Below, piece by piece: positions 16,799 through 26,542 of a stretch of DNA of 38,805 bases. The notes beneath the pieces are model-generated. The model had not been told where the DNA came from. It did no database searches and saw only the letters and a program-made list of their open reading frames with translations. Each line of letters starts with the position of its first letter. Within the stretch, counting starts at the first letter, position 1. Source of the DNA: a bacterium (lineage in GTDB: Bacteria > Verrucomicrobiota > Kiritimatiellia > RFP12 > UBA1067); NCBI GenBank assembly GCA_030537465.1, contig JAUNMP010000020.1, forward strand, positions 1-38,805, given 5' to 3'. The translations under genes and the position numbers were made by a program.

Positions 16799-17970
16799 AG
16801 GTCAACAAGCTGCTGATCCTGCCGATCCTGGCGGGGTTCTTCGTGATGGGGTTCGGGGACATCATCGGCACGGTGATGATCCAGGTGAAGAACGAGTGCG
16901 CGTCGCACGCCGACACCATTTCGTGGCTGATGCCGATCTTCGCCTATGTCTGGTTTCTGCTCATCTCGATTCCGACGGGCGTGCTGTGCGGACGCCTCGG
17001 ACGGAAGAACGCGGTGCTGGTCTCGCTGGCCGTCACGATCGTCGCGATGTTCGTTCCTCTGGGGGCCTCGGCCGAACGCTGGTGGCTCTACATCGTCGCC
17101 TTCGCGCTGATCGGCATCGGCAACACCATCATCCAGGCGGCCCTGCCGGCGCTGATGTCGAACGTGGTGGACAAGTCGCAGATCACGTCCCGCATCTCGC
17201 TGGGTCAGTTCGTGAAGGCCCTCTGCGCGGCCCTGACCCCGGTCTTCGTCTACCTGACGGCGACGTTGCTTGGAAACTGGAAGCTGCTGTTCCCGCTCTA
17301 TGGCGGGCTCACCGTCCTCGCGGCGATCTGGCTGCTGGTCTCGAAGATTCCGGACGAGCGGACGAGCGCGGCGGCGACCGAGGGCCGTGCATCCGACACG
17401 TCCTTCTCGTCCTGCCTCGCGATGCTGAGGCATCCCTACGTGCTCGCCATGACCGTGGGCATCCTCTTCTCCGTCGGCGCCGACGTCGGCTTCTCGGTCG
17501 CGATTCCAGAATACCTCAAAAACGTCTACAAGGTCGACGTCAACAAGGCCGGAATGGGTCCGACCGTCTACTTCGTCGCGAAGACCGTCGCGGCGTTCCT
17601 GGGGGCGATCGTCTTCGCCAGAATCTCGGCGGCGAAGTGCTTCCCGTGGTGCATGGGAATTGGAATCCTGGCCACGGCGGCGATTCTCTGCGTGGGGACG
17701 CCCCAGCTCTTCCTGGTCTGCGTCTTCGTCGTGGCCCTGATGACGGCCAACAGCTTCGGCATGTGCATGGGGCTCGCCATCGACCGGGTGCCGGAGAAGA
17801 CGAACGAGATCACCGCCCTGATGGTGATGGCGATCGTCGGAGGCGGTCTTGTCTCGGCGCTGCTCGGCGTCGCGCAGAAGGCGTTTGGTCCCACGGGCAT
17901 CGTGCTCGTCCTCCTGGCCTGCATCGGCTATCTCTTCGTGCTGGGGCTGTTCGCGAACAGGAAGGCGTGA
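16795..17970 (+). CDS. MFS sugar permease, FucP/GlcP-like
   Basis: The 391-residue protein has about 12 hydrophobic segments. The first reads LLILPILAGFFVMGFGD, as in fucose/glucose:H+ symporters, and the loop GVLCGRLGRKNAVL between TM2 and TM3 is the MFS signature. A polar insert around residues 195-210 separates the two six-helix halves. It should sit in the inner membrane and import a mono- or oligosaccharide by cation symport. It overlaps the kinase gene by 4 nt, which implies coupled translation. It is the only transporter in the cluster; no SusC/SusD or ABC system is present, so crossing of the outer membrane must use other proteins. Confidence 0.8.
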   Translation: MKVNKLLILPILAGFFVMGFGDIIGTVMIQVKNECASHADTISWLMPIFAYVWFLLISIPTGVLCGRLGRKNAVLVSLAVTIVAMFVPLGASAERWWLYIVAFALIGIGNTIIQAALPALMSNVVDKSQITSRISLGQFVKALCAALTPVFVYLTATLLGNWKLLFPLYGGLTVLAAIWLLVSKIPDERTSAAATEGRASDTSFSSCLAMLRHPYVLAMTVGILFSVGADVGFSVAIPEYLKNVYKVDVNKAGMGPTVYFVAKTVAAFLGAIVFARISAAKCFPWCMGIGILATAAILCVGTPQLFLVCVFVVALMTANSFGMCMGLAIDRVPEKTNEITALMVMAIVGGGLVSALLGVAQKAFGPTGIVLVLLACIGYLFVLGLFANRKA

Positions 17971-18024
17971 CCCGCCAGCGTTGATGGATCTCATAATTTT
18001 CTGAATGATCGATGGAAGTCTAAT

Positions 18025-20055
18025 ATGGAACATTCACACGTTTTTCGAATCTCGTTTGGCATCGTGCTGTCGCTGTCGATGGTGTTTCTTCCGCTTTCCG
18101 CCGATGTGAAGGTGACGGACGAGGTGAACGCCGCGGGATGTCCCGCGCGGATTCCGCAGGGCGCGGGTGAATTCGAGATCGAGCGTCCGCGGTCGACGGG
18201 GGGCGCGATCGTCCGTGCGGCGGATTTCGGATTCTCCTCGGCCAATACCAACAATGCGGCCGCCATTATCCGTGCGATCGACCATTGCCGGAAGATCGGC
18301 GCGGCGCGTCTTGAGCTTGCGCCGGGAACCTATTCGTGCTTCGACGCGGACCATGGCGTGATTGTCGCGGATATGACGGACTTCACCTTCGACGGGAGGG
18401 GCGCGACGCTCGTCTTCCGCCGTCCCGTGCGGCGCCTGTTCGCCAACTCGGACCGCATCCTGACGGACTCGAATCTGCTTGTCACGAATTGCGTGCGCAG
18501 TGTCATCCGCAATTTCAAGATGGATTGGGATTGGACGACCGATCCGCTCTGCGACGTCGGCGTTGTCGTGGAGACGCACGTGGACGCGGCGGACAATGCA
18601 TCGTATTTCGATCTCGACCTCCCTGATTGGCCGCAGGGACATCCGCGGTATGGACGCCCCCTGCCGATCCAGACGATGACGCCGATCAATGCCGCACGCG
18701 ACCGCCTGACCGGCGACGCGCCCAACCGTCTGCTCTTCGGTTTGACGGAAGGACACTTCGGCAGCAAGATGGCGTGGCTCTCGAAGAACCGCATCCGCGT
18801 CTGGCCGGGCGTGCGCGATCCAGAGCAGTTCTGCGCGCCGATCGCCGAATTCTACTATGGCGCGGAGATCAACCGCAAGACGGCGGGTGCGCTCGTCAAA
18901 GGCGTCAACTACCGTCTCTTCCATTACTACTATGGGAAAGGCGGCATCACGCTTGATTCCGGACGCCACGTGACGATTGAAGATGTCGACGTGGTCAGCT
19001 GCTTTGGCATGCCGATTGTCGTGAGCGGGGCACTCGAGTACGGGCAGTTCGTCCGCGTGACTTCCGAGCCGAAGCCAGGGCGTCCGTGCGCAGGAACGTC
19101 CGACGGATGCCACATCGCCCGGTCGCAGGGTCACGTCAAGTTCATCGGTTGCCGTCTGTCGATGCAGAACGACGACGGCTTCAACTGGCACGACTGCTTC
19201 ACGATCGGCGTGCCGAAAGACGCCCGCCATCTGCAGGTGACGAATCTGCGCGGACCGAAATATCTCGGCGCTGAACCGGGCGACGAACTCGAACTGCTGC
19301 GCTGGGATTTCCGTCCGTTGGGGTGGAAGGCCCGTCTCGTGAAGACGGAGGGGGACAGCTTTGTCGTCGACCGCGACCTGCCGCCACTTGAGGGCGAGCA
19401 CTTCCTCATCTACGACAACACCTACCGCAGCGACTACGTCCTGATGCGGGACTGCGTCTGGCACGACACGCATCTGCGCTCCCTCATCCAGCCGAACCAC
19501 GTCACGATCGAGAACTGTGACTTCATCCGCACGGGGAATGGCGTGAAGATGGTATCGGCGCATTCTCGCGAGTTCTGGTGCGAGGGGAAGGGATCGAAGG
19601 ACATCGTCTTCCGCAACTGCAGATTTGAACACACGAACCTGACGGCGGACTGGCGGACAGGCGGCGATGCGCCCGAGTTCGAGACCTATGTGCGCTTCCC
19701 GCGTCCGAAACCCTATCCGCCTGGAAACGACGTTTTCACCGCGAAGCTGCCGCCGGACTTCGATCCGGGTTTCCACGGCGACATCCTGATTGAGCGGTGC
19801 AGGTTCATCGATCCGATTGGCACGCTTTTCGTGGGCAATCCCATCCGCAATCTCATCTTCCGCGACAACGAGATCGAAATGACCGGACAGCGGAAGGTGC
19901 GGCCGTTTGCGGGCGGATTCCGTTTCGGCACTGCGCAGGACGTCTTCATCACGGGCAATCGCTACAAGATTGCACCATCCGTCGGCGCCATTCAACCCCG
20001 AATCGTTGGCTCTGTACCGGGGCTCGTCGTCCACGGCAACACGATTGAACAATAG
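18025..20055 (+). CDS. Secreted GH110-like alpha-galactosidase (right-handed beta-helix)
   Basis: A signal peptide ending near FLPLSA leads a 676-residue beta-helix protein. VRAADFGFSS resembles the start of many beta-helix glycosidases. GITLDSGRHVTIEDVDVVSC, CFGMPIVVSGALEYGQFV, CHIARSQGHVKFIGC and NDDGFNWHD line up with the conserved strands of GH110 (family form DDCINIHD). The two adjacent aspartates in NDDGFNWHD fit catalytic residues. GH110 enzymes remove terminal alpha-1,3-galactose, as on blood-group B or linear galactosyl epitopes. Together with the GH36 gene this gives the cluster two alpha-galactosidases. GGAAG lies upstream, and the following gene begins 11 nt after the stop. Confidence 0.75.
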   Translation: MEHSHVFRISFGIVLSLSMVFLPLSADVKVTDEVNAAGCPARIPQGAGEFEIERPRSTGGAIVRAADFGFSSANTNNAAAIIRAIDHCRKIGAARLELAPGTYSCFDADHGVIVADMTDFTFDGRGATLVFRRPVRRLFANSDRILTDSNLLVTNCVRSVIRNFKMDWDWTTDPLCDVGVVVETHVDAADNASYFDLDLPDWPQGHPRYGRPLPIQTMTPINAARDRLTGDAPNRLLFGLTEGHFGSKMAWLSKNRIRVWPGVRDPEQFCAPIAEFYYGAEINRKTAGALVKGVNYRLFHYYYGKGGITLDSGRHVTIEDVDVVSCFGMPIVVSGALEYGQFVRVTSEPKPGRPCAGTSDGCHIARSQGHVKFIGCRLSMQNDDGFNWHDCFTIGVPKDARHLQVTNLRGPKYLGAEPGDELELLRWDFRPLGWKARLVKTEGDSFVVDRDLPPLEGEHFLIYDNTYRSDYVLMRDCVWHDTHLRSLIQPNHVTIENCDFIRTGNGVKMVSAHSREFWCEGKGSKDIVFRNCRFEHTNLTADWRTGGDAPEFETYVRFPRPKPYPPGNDVFTAKLPPDFDPGFHGDILIERCRFIDPIGTLFVGNPIRNLIFRDNEIEMTGQRKVRPFAGGFRFGTAQDVFITGNRYKIAPSVGAIQPRIVGSVPGLVVHGNTIEQ

Positions 20056-20066
20056 GGAGGTCGCTC

Positions 20067-23000
20067 ATGAATAGACGGGAATTTCTTGGAACAGCGGTTG
20101 CTGTTCTGCTGCTTCCTTTCCTTGCGATCGCCGAACAGCCGATGGGGCAGATCGTCGACGAGGCGTTCGCCGACTGCTTCACGCGGTGCTGGAGTCCGCG
20201 GACGTCCCTGCTGTACGGCTGCGGCGTGAAATACGTCAAGAAGGCGGCGACGTTCAAGGAGGGGCTGTACGACTGGTACCAGGGGTCCAAGGAAGGCTAT
20301 GGGGCGGGCATGGGCGACTGCGCCATCAGCGACGCCGTGGCGCTCTCCGGCTGCGTCGATCGCTGGGCGGCGCTCAAGCAGGAGGGCGTGCCGGCGGACG
20401 ATCTACGGTTCGCCCAGACCGCGGACTGGGCGGCCAAGCTTGCCCGGGGACTGCTGAATCTCTCCTCGAAGCACGGCTACACGGGCTTCGTCGCCCGCGG
20501 CCTCTGCGAGGAGGACGGAAAGTCGATCTGTTCCCTCTCCTCGATCGATCAGCACACGCATTGGGTGCACGGTCTCTACCGCTATGCGCATTCGGCGATG
20601 GCAAAGCCGGAGATCGTCGCGGAGTGGAAGGTGCGCGTCGCCGAGGTGGCGGCCCGTATGGAGCGGACAGTGAAGCCGGAGACGGACTACAACTTCGGGC
20701 TCTGCGACGGGCGTCCGGATCCGCGCGGGATCTGCCGCATGTGGTGGCCCGAGTCGACGAATTCGACTGCCTCCTGCCGACTGCCTTCCATCTACGCGGC
20801 GGCGTATGACGCCACCGGCAATCCGCACTGGAAGGACCTCTACGAAAAGCTGGCGGACAAGGCCTGCCACGATGCCGCGTTTCTGGAGTGGAACAAGAAG
20901 GTCAACCCCCAGTGGAAGTGGCGCGCGCCAACCTATACGCTCCTGCAGATGAACGTCTCGATCGAGGTGATGCTCGGCTGCGAACAGGATCCGAAACGGC
21001 GCGCCGGTCTCCTGGAGGGGCTCCGTCAGTCCGCCGCCGAGGCCGACTTCCGCGCGAAGGACATGTGGACCAATCCGAAAAAGAAGTGGTATGGCATGGC
21101 GCCAGACGCGGAACTCGCGCTCGCGCAGTTGACGGCAAACCACGTGCCCTACGATGAGACGGAACTGAAGATCTTCGAGAAGGCCGTGCGGACAGGCGAC
21201 GCGAAGAAGTGGTGGTCGCTCAAGACGACGCACATGTTCGCGGCCTACTGGCGCGCCCGTCTGCGCGGTCTGATCCGCGCCGACGAACAGCGGGACCAGC
21301 CCGCGGTGGGGGCGGGACCGACCTGGACGTTCAACCATGGAGACGATGTCCGACGGTTGGTCGTCGGCCAGGGAACCGCCCTGTCCGTGTTGGGTTTGAA
21401 TCGGATCCAGGCGACGGGGAGCGATCTGACGCTGTCCGTACCGTTGACGACCAACGAGGTCTTCGGTGCCGCGGAGCGTCCGTACCTCGCCTTCCGCTAT
21501 CGGATCCGTTCGAAGATCAGGAACGGCGGGCTCTTCTTCACGACCGACACGATGGGCGATCTCGCCAAGTCCTATTCGCAGTTCCCTGTCGTCGCCGATG
21601 GTACCTGGCGCCATCAGACGGTGGATCTGCGTCCGTACAGGCATGGTCATTGGAATGGGCGAATTACCTCGTTCCGCCTGGATCCGATCAATCCGAGCGT
21701 GCCCGGTGATTCCGTGGAAGTGTCGCGCATGGGTTTCTTCGCGACGCCCGAGGAGGCCGAGCGGTTCCTGTCGGCGGCGGATGATGCCGAGGACTATCTG
21801 CAGCCTGCCAAGCTGGTCAACGACCATGCGGCGGTCTACATTCCCGCGGGCACGCTCAAGCCCGGGTGGCGCCAGGAGGACTACCTGATGGCCGCGGACG
21901 CTCTGCCGCCTGGTGACGGTGAACTCGCGGTTGTCTGCGAGGGGCAGCCCGTTCCTTCCTTCGTGAACCGTCGTGGCTATGCCTTCTACGTGGCTGACAA
22001 GCCGGGTGTCTACTCGCTCGCACGCGGGGTGCGTCCCCGGTCGTTGACGGCGGAGCAGAGAACGGCGCTTGGTCTGGTCGCTTCGGACCGCGCGCGTCCA
22101 GCCGGCCATTTTTCGCGGGAACGCATTCGCCTGGCGGGCTGGGGACTTTTCCGCGACCAGAATTTCGATGTGCAGCGGGTCAGGGACTTCGCGGCCTGCG
22201 GACTCGACATGCTCATCGCCTCTCCAGTCGATTCGGGCAGCATGGCCCCGGACCTGCTGAGCGCCTGCGACGAGGTGGGCGTCGAGGTCTATCTACGAGC
22301 TGGCGACAATCCGAAGATGGCCGGCCGAGCCTATGATCACCATCCGTCGTATGCGGGCGCCTATCTTGTCGACGAACCCGGCACGGACGACTTCGCGCGT
22401 TGGGGCGCGGTGGCGAAGACGTACCATGAGTCATCCGGCCGACGTCCGTTCATCAATCTCCTTCCGATGTATGCGAACGCGGCGCAGCTCAAGTATGGCG
22501 CCCATGCCGCCGCCATCGAGTACTATGACCGCGATCCGCAGCTCTACCGAAAGTATTGCGAAGCCTATTGCGACCAGGTGGACACCGACTACATCTGCAC
22601 GGACATCTACCCGCTCAACTGGGTCAATGGTCTGCCCAGGACATTCGACGGCTATATCGAGTCGATCAATATCATCGCCTCGGTCGCACGGGAACGCGGC
22701 CGCGAGTTTTGGTGCTGCCTGCAGCCATTCGGCTGGCGGGCCAACAAACGCACGGCCAATGCGGCCGAGTTTCGCTGGCAGAGCTATTCGCTTCTCTCCT
22801 TCGGCTGCCGCGCGCTGCACTGCTGGGTCTACGCGGGCTATCGGGCGGAACACCCCTCGCTCACGACAATCGACGGCGAGCGGACGGCCGCCTGGTATGA
22901 TGCGCGGACCGTCTTCCGCGAAATCCGTGCGATTTCCGACGTCTACTGCTCCTATCGCAATCTCGGCGCCTTCACCCATGGCTGCACGGACGCGACGCCC

Positions 23001-23321
23001 TATCTGAAAATGACGGACGAATATCGCGACTTCAAGACGATCAAGTCCATTCGCTGTGCCTCCCCGCTGCTTATCGGCTGCTTTGCGGCGAAGAAGGGGG
23101 ACGGTACGGCGTTCACGGTCGTGAATATGAACGACTTCCTGCAGGGTCGCAGTGCGCTGGTGAAGATGGATATCGTAGGCTCTCGCGTTGTTGCGTGGCG
23201 GAAGGGCGTCCCCGAAACGCTCTGCCGTGGCAAGGACGGCCTTTACGATCTTCCGCTTGAATGCGGCGAAGGCGTCTTCGTCGCGGTTGAGCCAGCGGGG
23301 CATATGAAGCGGCCGGAATAA
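20067..23321 (+). CDS. Tat-exported multidomain glycosidase-like protein, 1,084 aa
   Basis: AGGGAGG (20055-20061) fixes the start; NRREFLG is a Tat motif followed by a hydrophobic core. Three regions are visible. Residues ~25-400 are helical and rich in W/Y, like an (alpha/alpha)6 barrel (GAGMGDCAISDAV, HTHWVHGLYRY, RMWWPESTNS). Residues ~400-560 form a beta-sandwich that may bind carbohydrate (YLAFRYRIRS, WRHQTVDLRPY). From ~680 a TIM-barrel-like region carries AYLVDEPG and YICTDIYPLNWVNG, placing an acidic residue where clan-A glycosidases keep their acid/base. I cannot assign a CAZy family. Pairing two potential catalytic folds in one exported protein is unusual. It ends 7 nt before the first possible ATG of the next gene. 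Confidence 0.55.
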   Translation: MNRREFLGTAVAVLLLPFLAIAEQPMGQIVDEAFADCFTRCWSPRTSLLYGCGVKYVKKAATFKEGLYDWYQGSKEGYGAGMGDCAISDAVALSGCVDRWAALKQEGVPADDLRFAQTADWAAKLARGLLNLSSKHGYTGFVARGLCEEDGKSICSLSSIDQHTHWVHGLYRYAHSAMAKPEIVAEWKVRVAEVAARMERTVKPETDYNFGLCDGRPDPRGICRMWWPESTNSTASCRLPSIYAAAYDATGNPHWKDLYEKLADKACHDAAFLEWNKKVNPQWKWRAPTYTLLQMNVSIEVMLGCEQDPKRRAGLLEGLRQSAAEADFRAKDMWTNPKKKWYGMAPDAELALAQLTANHVPYDETELKIFEKAVRTGDAKKWWSLKTTHMFAAYWRARLRGLIRADEQRDQPAVGAGPTWTFNHGDDVRRLVVGQGTALSVLGLNRIQATGSDLTLSVPLTTNEVFGAAERPYLAFRYRIRSKIRNGGLFFTTDTMGDLAKSYSQFPVVADGTWRHQTVDLRPYRHGHWNGRITSFRLDPINPSVPGDSVEVSRMGFFATPEEAERFLSAADDAEDYLQPAKLVNDHAAVYIPAGTLKPGWRQEDYLMAADALPPGDGELAVVCEGQPVPSFVNRRGYAFYVADKPGVYSLARGVRPRSLTAEQRTALGLVASDRARPAGHFSRERIRLAGWGLFRDQNFDVQRVRDFAACGLDMLIASPVDSGSMAPDLLSACDEVGVEVYLRAGDNPKMAGRAYDHHPSYAGAYLVDEPGTDDFARWGAVAKTYHESSGRRPFINLLPMYANAAQLKYGAHAAAIEYYDRDPQLYRKYCEAYCDQVDTDYICTDIYPLNWVNGLPRTFDGYIESINIIASVARERGREFWCCLQPFGWRANKRTANAAEFRWQSYSLLSFGCRALHCWVYAGYRAEHPSLTTIDGERTAAWYDARTVFREIRAISDVYCSYRNLGAFTHGCTDATPYLKMTDEYRDFKTIKSIRCASPLLIGCFAAKKGDGTAFTVVNMNDFLQGRSALVKMDIVGSRVVAWRKGVPETLCRGKDGLYDLPLECGEGVFVAVEPAGHMKRPE

Positions 23322-23346
23322 TGGGCGCATGAAGAAGGGATATGGC

Positions 23347-26300
23347 ATGACGAGACGGTTGGTGGGTGTTTTTTTCGGCATGATGCTGGGCACGGGGGCG
23401 CTTTGCGCGACTCCTGGTCGTGTCGCGGTTCTTGACCTTGGCGTTGAGAGCGGTGTGGCGAACAAGTATGGCTGCGCAAGTGCGCCGCAGGCATTCGCAC
23501 GAGCGCTGGGGGAGGCGTACGACGTCCGCGTCGTCCCGTATGCGCAGGCGCGGACGGACGGGGCGTTCGACACGGCCCGCACCGATCTGCTGGTCGTCCC
23601 GAGCGGCGCGCTTTTCCCGAATGACTGCGCCAAGGACCTCGTCGGTTTTCTGCGTCGGGGCGGCCTGCTGTTGACGACGGGGGGCTATGCGTTCGACGAG
23701 CCGATGCAGTTCGAGAAGGGGGCATGGGTGCTGCCGTGCCACAACCCGCTGCCGGCCCCGGTCTGCGAGACGCCTCGGGCCGTTCCGCGGGCCTCGGCGT
23801 GGCAGAGTCACACGGATCCCGAATCGAAGGTCGTGATCAGCGACGAAATCGATCCCGAGGGACGTCCGGCAATCCGGATACACACGCCCCGGCTGCGGCG
23901 CTACAGTCTCGGAAACGTTCCCCTCGCGAAGGCGGCTACAGGGGAACGGCGCGAGGCGCTGGCCTTCCGCATCAAGGGGGATGCCACGTTGAAGGTGGTG
24001 CGCGTCGAACTCAACGAAGCGGATGGTACGCGCTGGTGGGCGAATGTTCCGGTGTCGGAGGCGTGGCGTGACTGCGCGCTTGCATGGACTGACTTCACCT
24101 TCCACGGCGATAGTCCGACGAAGAAGACGCGCGGGGGACCGTCGGATCGCATCGACTTTTCAAAGGTGGTCCGACTCGTCGTCGGCATCTGCCACATCGG
24201 CAACGTGCCGGGTGGTCCGCAGACGGCTTGGTTCTCGGATTTGAGGTTCGGACCGGATCCGCTGGCGGATCGCCGGACACGGCCTGAACCGCGTGCGCGC
24301 ATCAACCATCGTCACTATGGATCTGGCTGGCGCGACAAGCCGCGGTCCGACCAGCTAGGCGTCTTTTCGCCGGCCTATTCCTTCAAGGATGTTCCGACGA
24401 TCGTCAACGACGACCTGTCCGCCGATCTCTTCGCCCGCACGGAACTGAAGGGGAACTTCTCCGGCTGGGACGCCTCGGCCATGTTGACGCCCGAGATTCA
24501 CGCGCATGCGAAGAACCGCGCCGTTTTGCGTCCCGTCCTCGCCTGCCGTGCCGCCGCCGGCACGCTCAAGGGACGGGCGGCGTCGCTTGTGTACCACTAC
24601 GATTCGGACTTCAAGGGCTCCGCCTGGGCGCTCTTCGGCGTCGACTCGCAGGATCTCTTCGCAACGCCGGCGAACGACCGTCTGCTCCGCGAGATGGTGG
24701 ACGCGCTCTTCCGCCGCGTCTTCCTCGCGCGGACGCGTCCGCAGTTCGACTGCTATCGGATGGGCGAGACGATGTCGTTCTCGACGGAGCTCATGGACTT
24801 CTCGAAGAAGGGGCTGGCGGGCGAAGTGCGCTTTGTCGTGTCCGACGAGTCCGGACGCCCGGTCTACGAGACGCGCGTGCCCGCCGAGGCGCGGCCTGGT
24901 CTGTCGGTCACGGTGGACTTTTCATGGAAAGTCCCGCAGGCGGATGTTGATCTGTATCGTGTCGTTGCGGAGTTCGTCGCAGAGGGCCGCGTGATCGACC
25001 GGGAGGAGAATGCGATCGCCGTCTGGAATGAGAAGACGATCGCCCGTGGCCCCAAGCTCGGCGTCGACGGAACCTACTTCACGATCGACGGCCAGCGGCG
25101 GTTCTGGATCGGCGCGCAGATGTTCCTGGCCCGTCAGACGTCCTATACCTCCGCCTCGGCGCTGCGCTTCTACCGGGATTTCGAGAGCATGCGGAAGGCG
25201 GGGATGCGAATCTCCCGAAACTTCTTCGGCTGGGACCCTGTCAAGGATCTGGATCGTCCCGAGAGTGAGCGGCTACTGCGCTTGATGGACGCCTGCATCG
25301 TCCTCTCCCAGAAATTCGGAATCGTCACGTATTTCAATCCCGTCTGCGGAAACGAGATTCCGCGGACGCTGGATGAAGTCGCTCGGGAGGCGAAGAGCGT
25401 TGAAATGTTCGCCCGCCGATATCGTGAGGTTCCGGGTTTTCTGATGGACGTCCGCAATGAGGCGCGGCTGGCCTGTCGGACAAGCGATTCGGGAACGTGT
25501 CCGATGAGCGATCGCGCATGGGCAGATGCCTTCACCACCTGGGCGCGCGCCGTCGCCGACGCGGCCGAACGCGGACGGACGGGCATCAGCGTGGCGACGG
25601 GCTGGAGCCAGGGCTGGGGGGGCGGGACGGTCTACAAGGATCCGCCGACGGCGGCGCTGCCGTTCTCCTTCTCGGACTGCCACTATTATGGGGAAAATGA
25701 GAACCATCTCGCCGAAATCAAAAAGATCGACCAGCGCATCCTTGGTCGCCCCGCGGTGATGGGCGAATGCGGCGTCGCCTTCAATCCGGAGCGCGTCAAG
25801 TACTCCGACTCCTTCGCGACGGAGGAAGAGGCGGCGCGGCGGTACCGCTGTCAGGCCGTGCAGACGCTGGGGGCCGGCTATGCCTTCATGTGCAACTACG
25901 GATGGACCGATCTCATCGAGGGGAACTTGACGTTTGCCCTGTGCCATTGGGACCGCAATCCTCGGGACATCCTGTCCGTCTATTCCGATCTGGCCCGAAA
26001 GCTGGGGGCGTTCGAGATCCGCGAACGCGCGCCGGACGTCGTGCTGGTTCTCTCGAAGACGCGCCATCAGCGCCGATCGGAGAAGAGTCGGACGCTGGCG
26101 GCCTACCGCAACGCCGTCAATGCGCTGTCGTGGTGGGGGGCGAACTACTCGGTACTGCCGGAAGAGGCGAATCTCGTGCCGCCGACGGGCGTGAAGGTGG
26201 TCCTCTCGACGGACGACCTCATGGCGGCCGGCTTTGGAGATGTGCAGGACGATCTGCGCGGCGTGCGGGCGTTTGTGGGAACGCGCCTGCAGAAGGACGG

Positions 26301-26511
26301 GGCCTTTGTCACACGCCGTCCTGAGGATCCCGAGGCGCTCGGTACCTATCGTATCGAGGGAGTCGGCGAAACGATCTGGGTGTTCTGGAACGGGAGCCGT
26401 ACGGCAATCACGACGGAACGCGATGGACACCGGATCGTGGTCGAACCCGATCGCGGCGCCTTGCTGCGGGTTGGTTCGGATGGCCGGTTGATTTCGTCCC
26501 AGACTTTATAG
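23347..26511 (+). CDS. Secreted GH5-like (clan A) glycosidase with N-terminal amidotransferase-like domain
   Basis: ATG 23347 is preferred because AAGAAGGGA lies about 7 nt upstream and the signal peptide then starts MTRRLVGV; ATG 23329 would add six residues. An N-terminal alpha/beta domain (LLVVPSGALFPND, GGLLLTTGGYAF) looks like a non-catalytic class-I amidotransferase or trimerisation domain. A carbohydrate-binding-like sandwich follows (TLKVVRVELNEADG). The barrel begins near residue 565 (GQRRFWIGAQMF); its MDVRNEAR and AVMGECGVAF strands supply an NE acid/base and a GE nucleophile, as in GH5 mannanases and cellulases. A small beta domain ends the protein. It is the last gene of the + strand glycan run. 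Confidence 0.65.
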   Translation: MTRRLVGVFFGMMLGTGALCATPGRVAVLDLGVESGVANKYGCASAPQAFARALGEAYDVRVVPYAQARTDGAFDTARTDLLVVPSGALFPNDCAKDLVGFLRRGGLLLTTGGYAFDEPMQFEKGAWVLPCHNPLPAPVCETPRAVPRASAWQSHTDPESKVVISDEIDPEGRPAIRIHTPRLRRYSLGNVPLAKAATGERREALAFRIKGDATLKVVRVELNEADGTRWWANVPVSEAWRDCALAWTDFTFHGDSPTKKTRGGPSDRIDFSKVVRLVVGICHIGNVPGGPQTAWFSDLRFGPDPLADRRTRPEPRARINHRHYGSGWRDKPRSDQLGVFSPAYSFKDVPTIVNDDLSADLFARTELKGNFSGWDASAMLTPEIHAHAKNRAVLRPVLACRAAAGTLKGRAASLVYHYDSDFKGSAWALFGVDSQDLFATPANDRLLREMVDALFRRVFLARTRPQFDCYRMGETMSFSTELMDFSKKGLAGEVRFVVSDESGRPVYETRVPAEARPGLSVTVDFSWKVPQADVDLYRVVAEFVAEGRVIDREENAIAVWNEKTIARGPKLGVDGTYFTIDGQRRFWIGAQMFLARQTSYTSASALRFYRDFESMRKAGMRISRNFFGWDPVKDLDRPESERLLRLMDACIVLSQKFGIVTYFNPVCGNEIPRTLDEVAREAKSVEMFARRYREVPGFLMDVRNEARLACRTSDSGTCPMSDRAWADAFTTWARAVADAAERGRTGISVATGWSQGWGGGTVYKDPPTAALPFSFSDCHYYGENENHLAEIKKIDQRILGRPAVMGECGVAFNPERVKYSDSFATEEEAARRYRCQAVQTLGAGYAFMCNYGWTDLIEGNLTFALCHWDRNPRDILSVYSDLARKLGAFEIRERAPDVVLVLSKTRHQRRSEKSRTLAAYRNAVNALSWWGANYSVLPEEANLVPPTGVKVVLSTDDLMAAGFGDVQDDLRGVRAFVGTRLQKDGAFVTRRPEDPEALGTYRIEGVGETIWVFWNGSRTAITTERDGHRIVVEPDRGALLRVGSDGRLISSQTL

Positions 26512-26542
26512 CGGGGACGGAGGGGTATGATGAATGGCGCTT

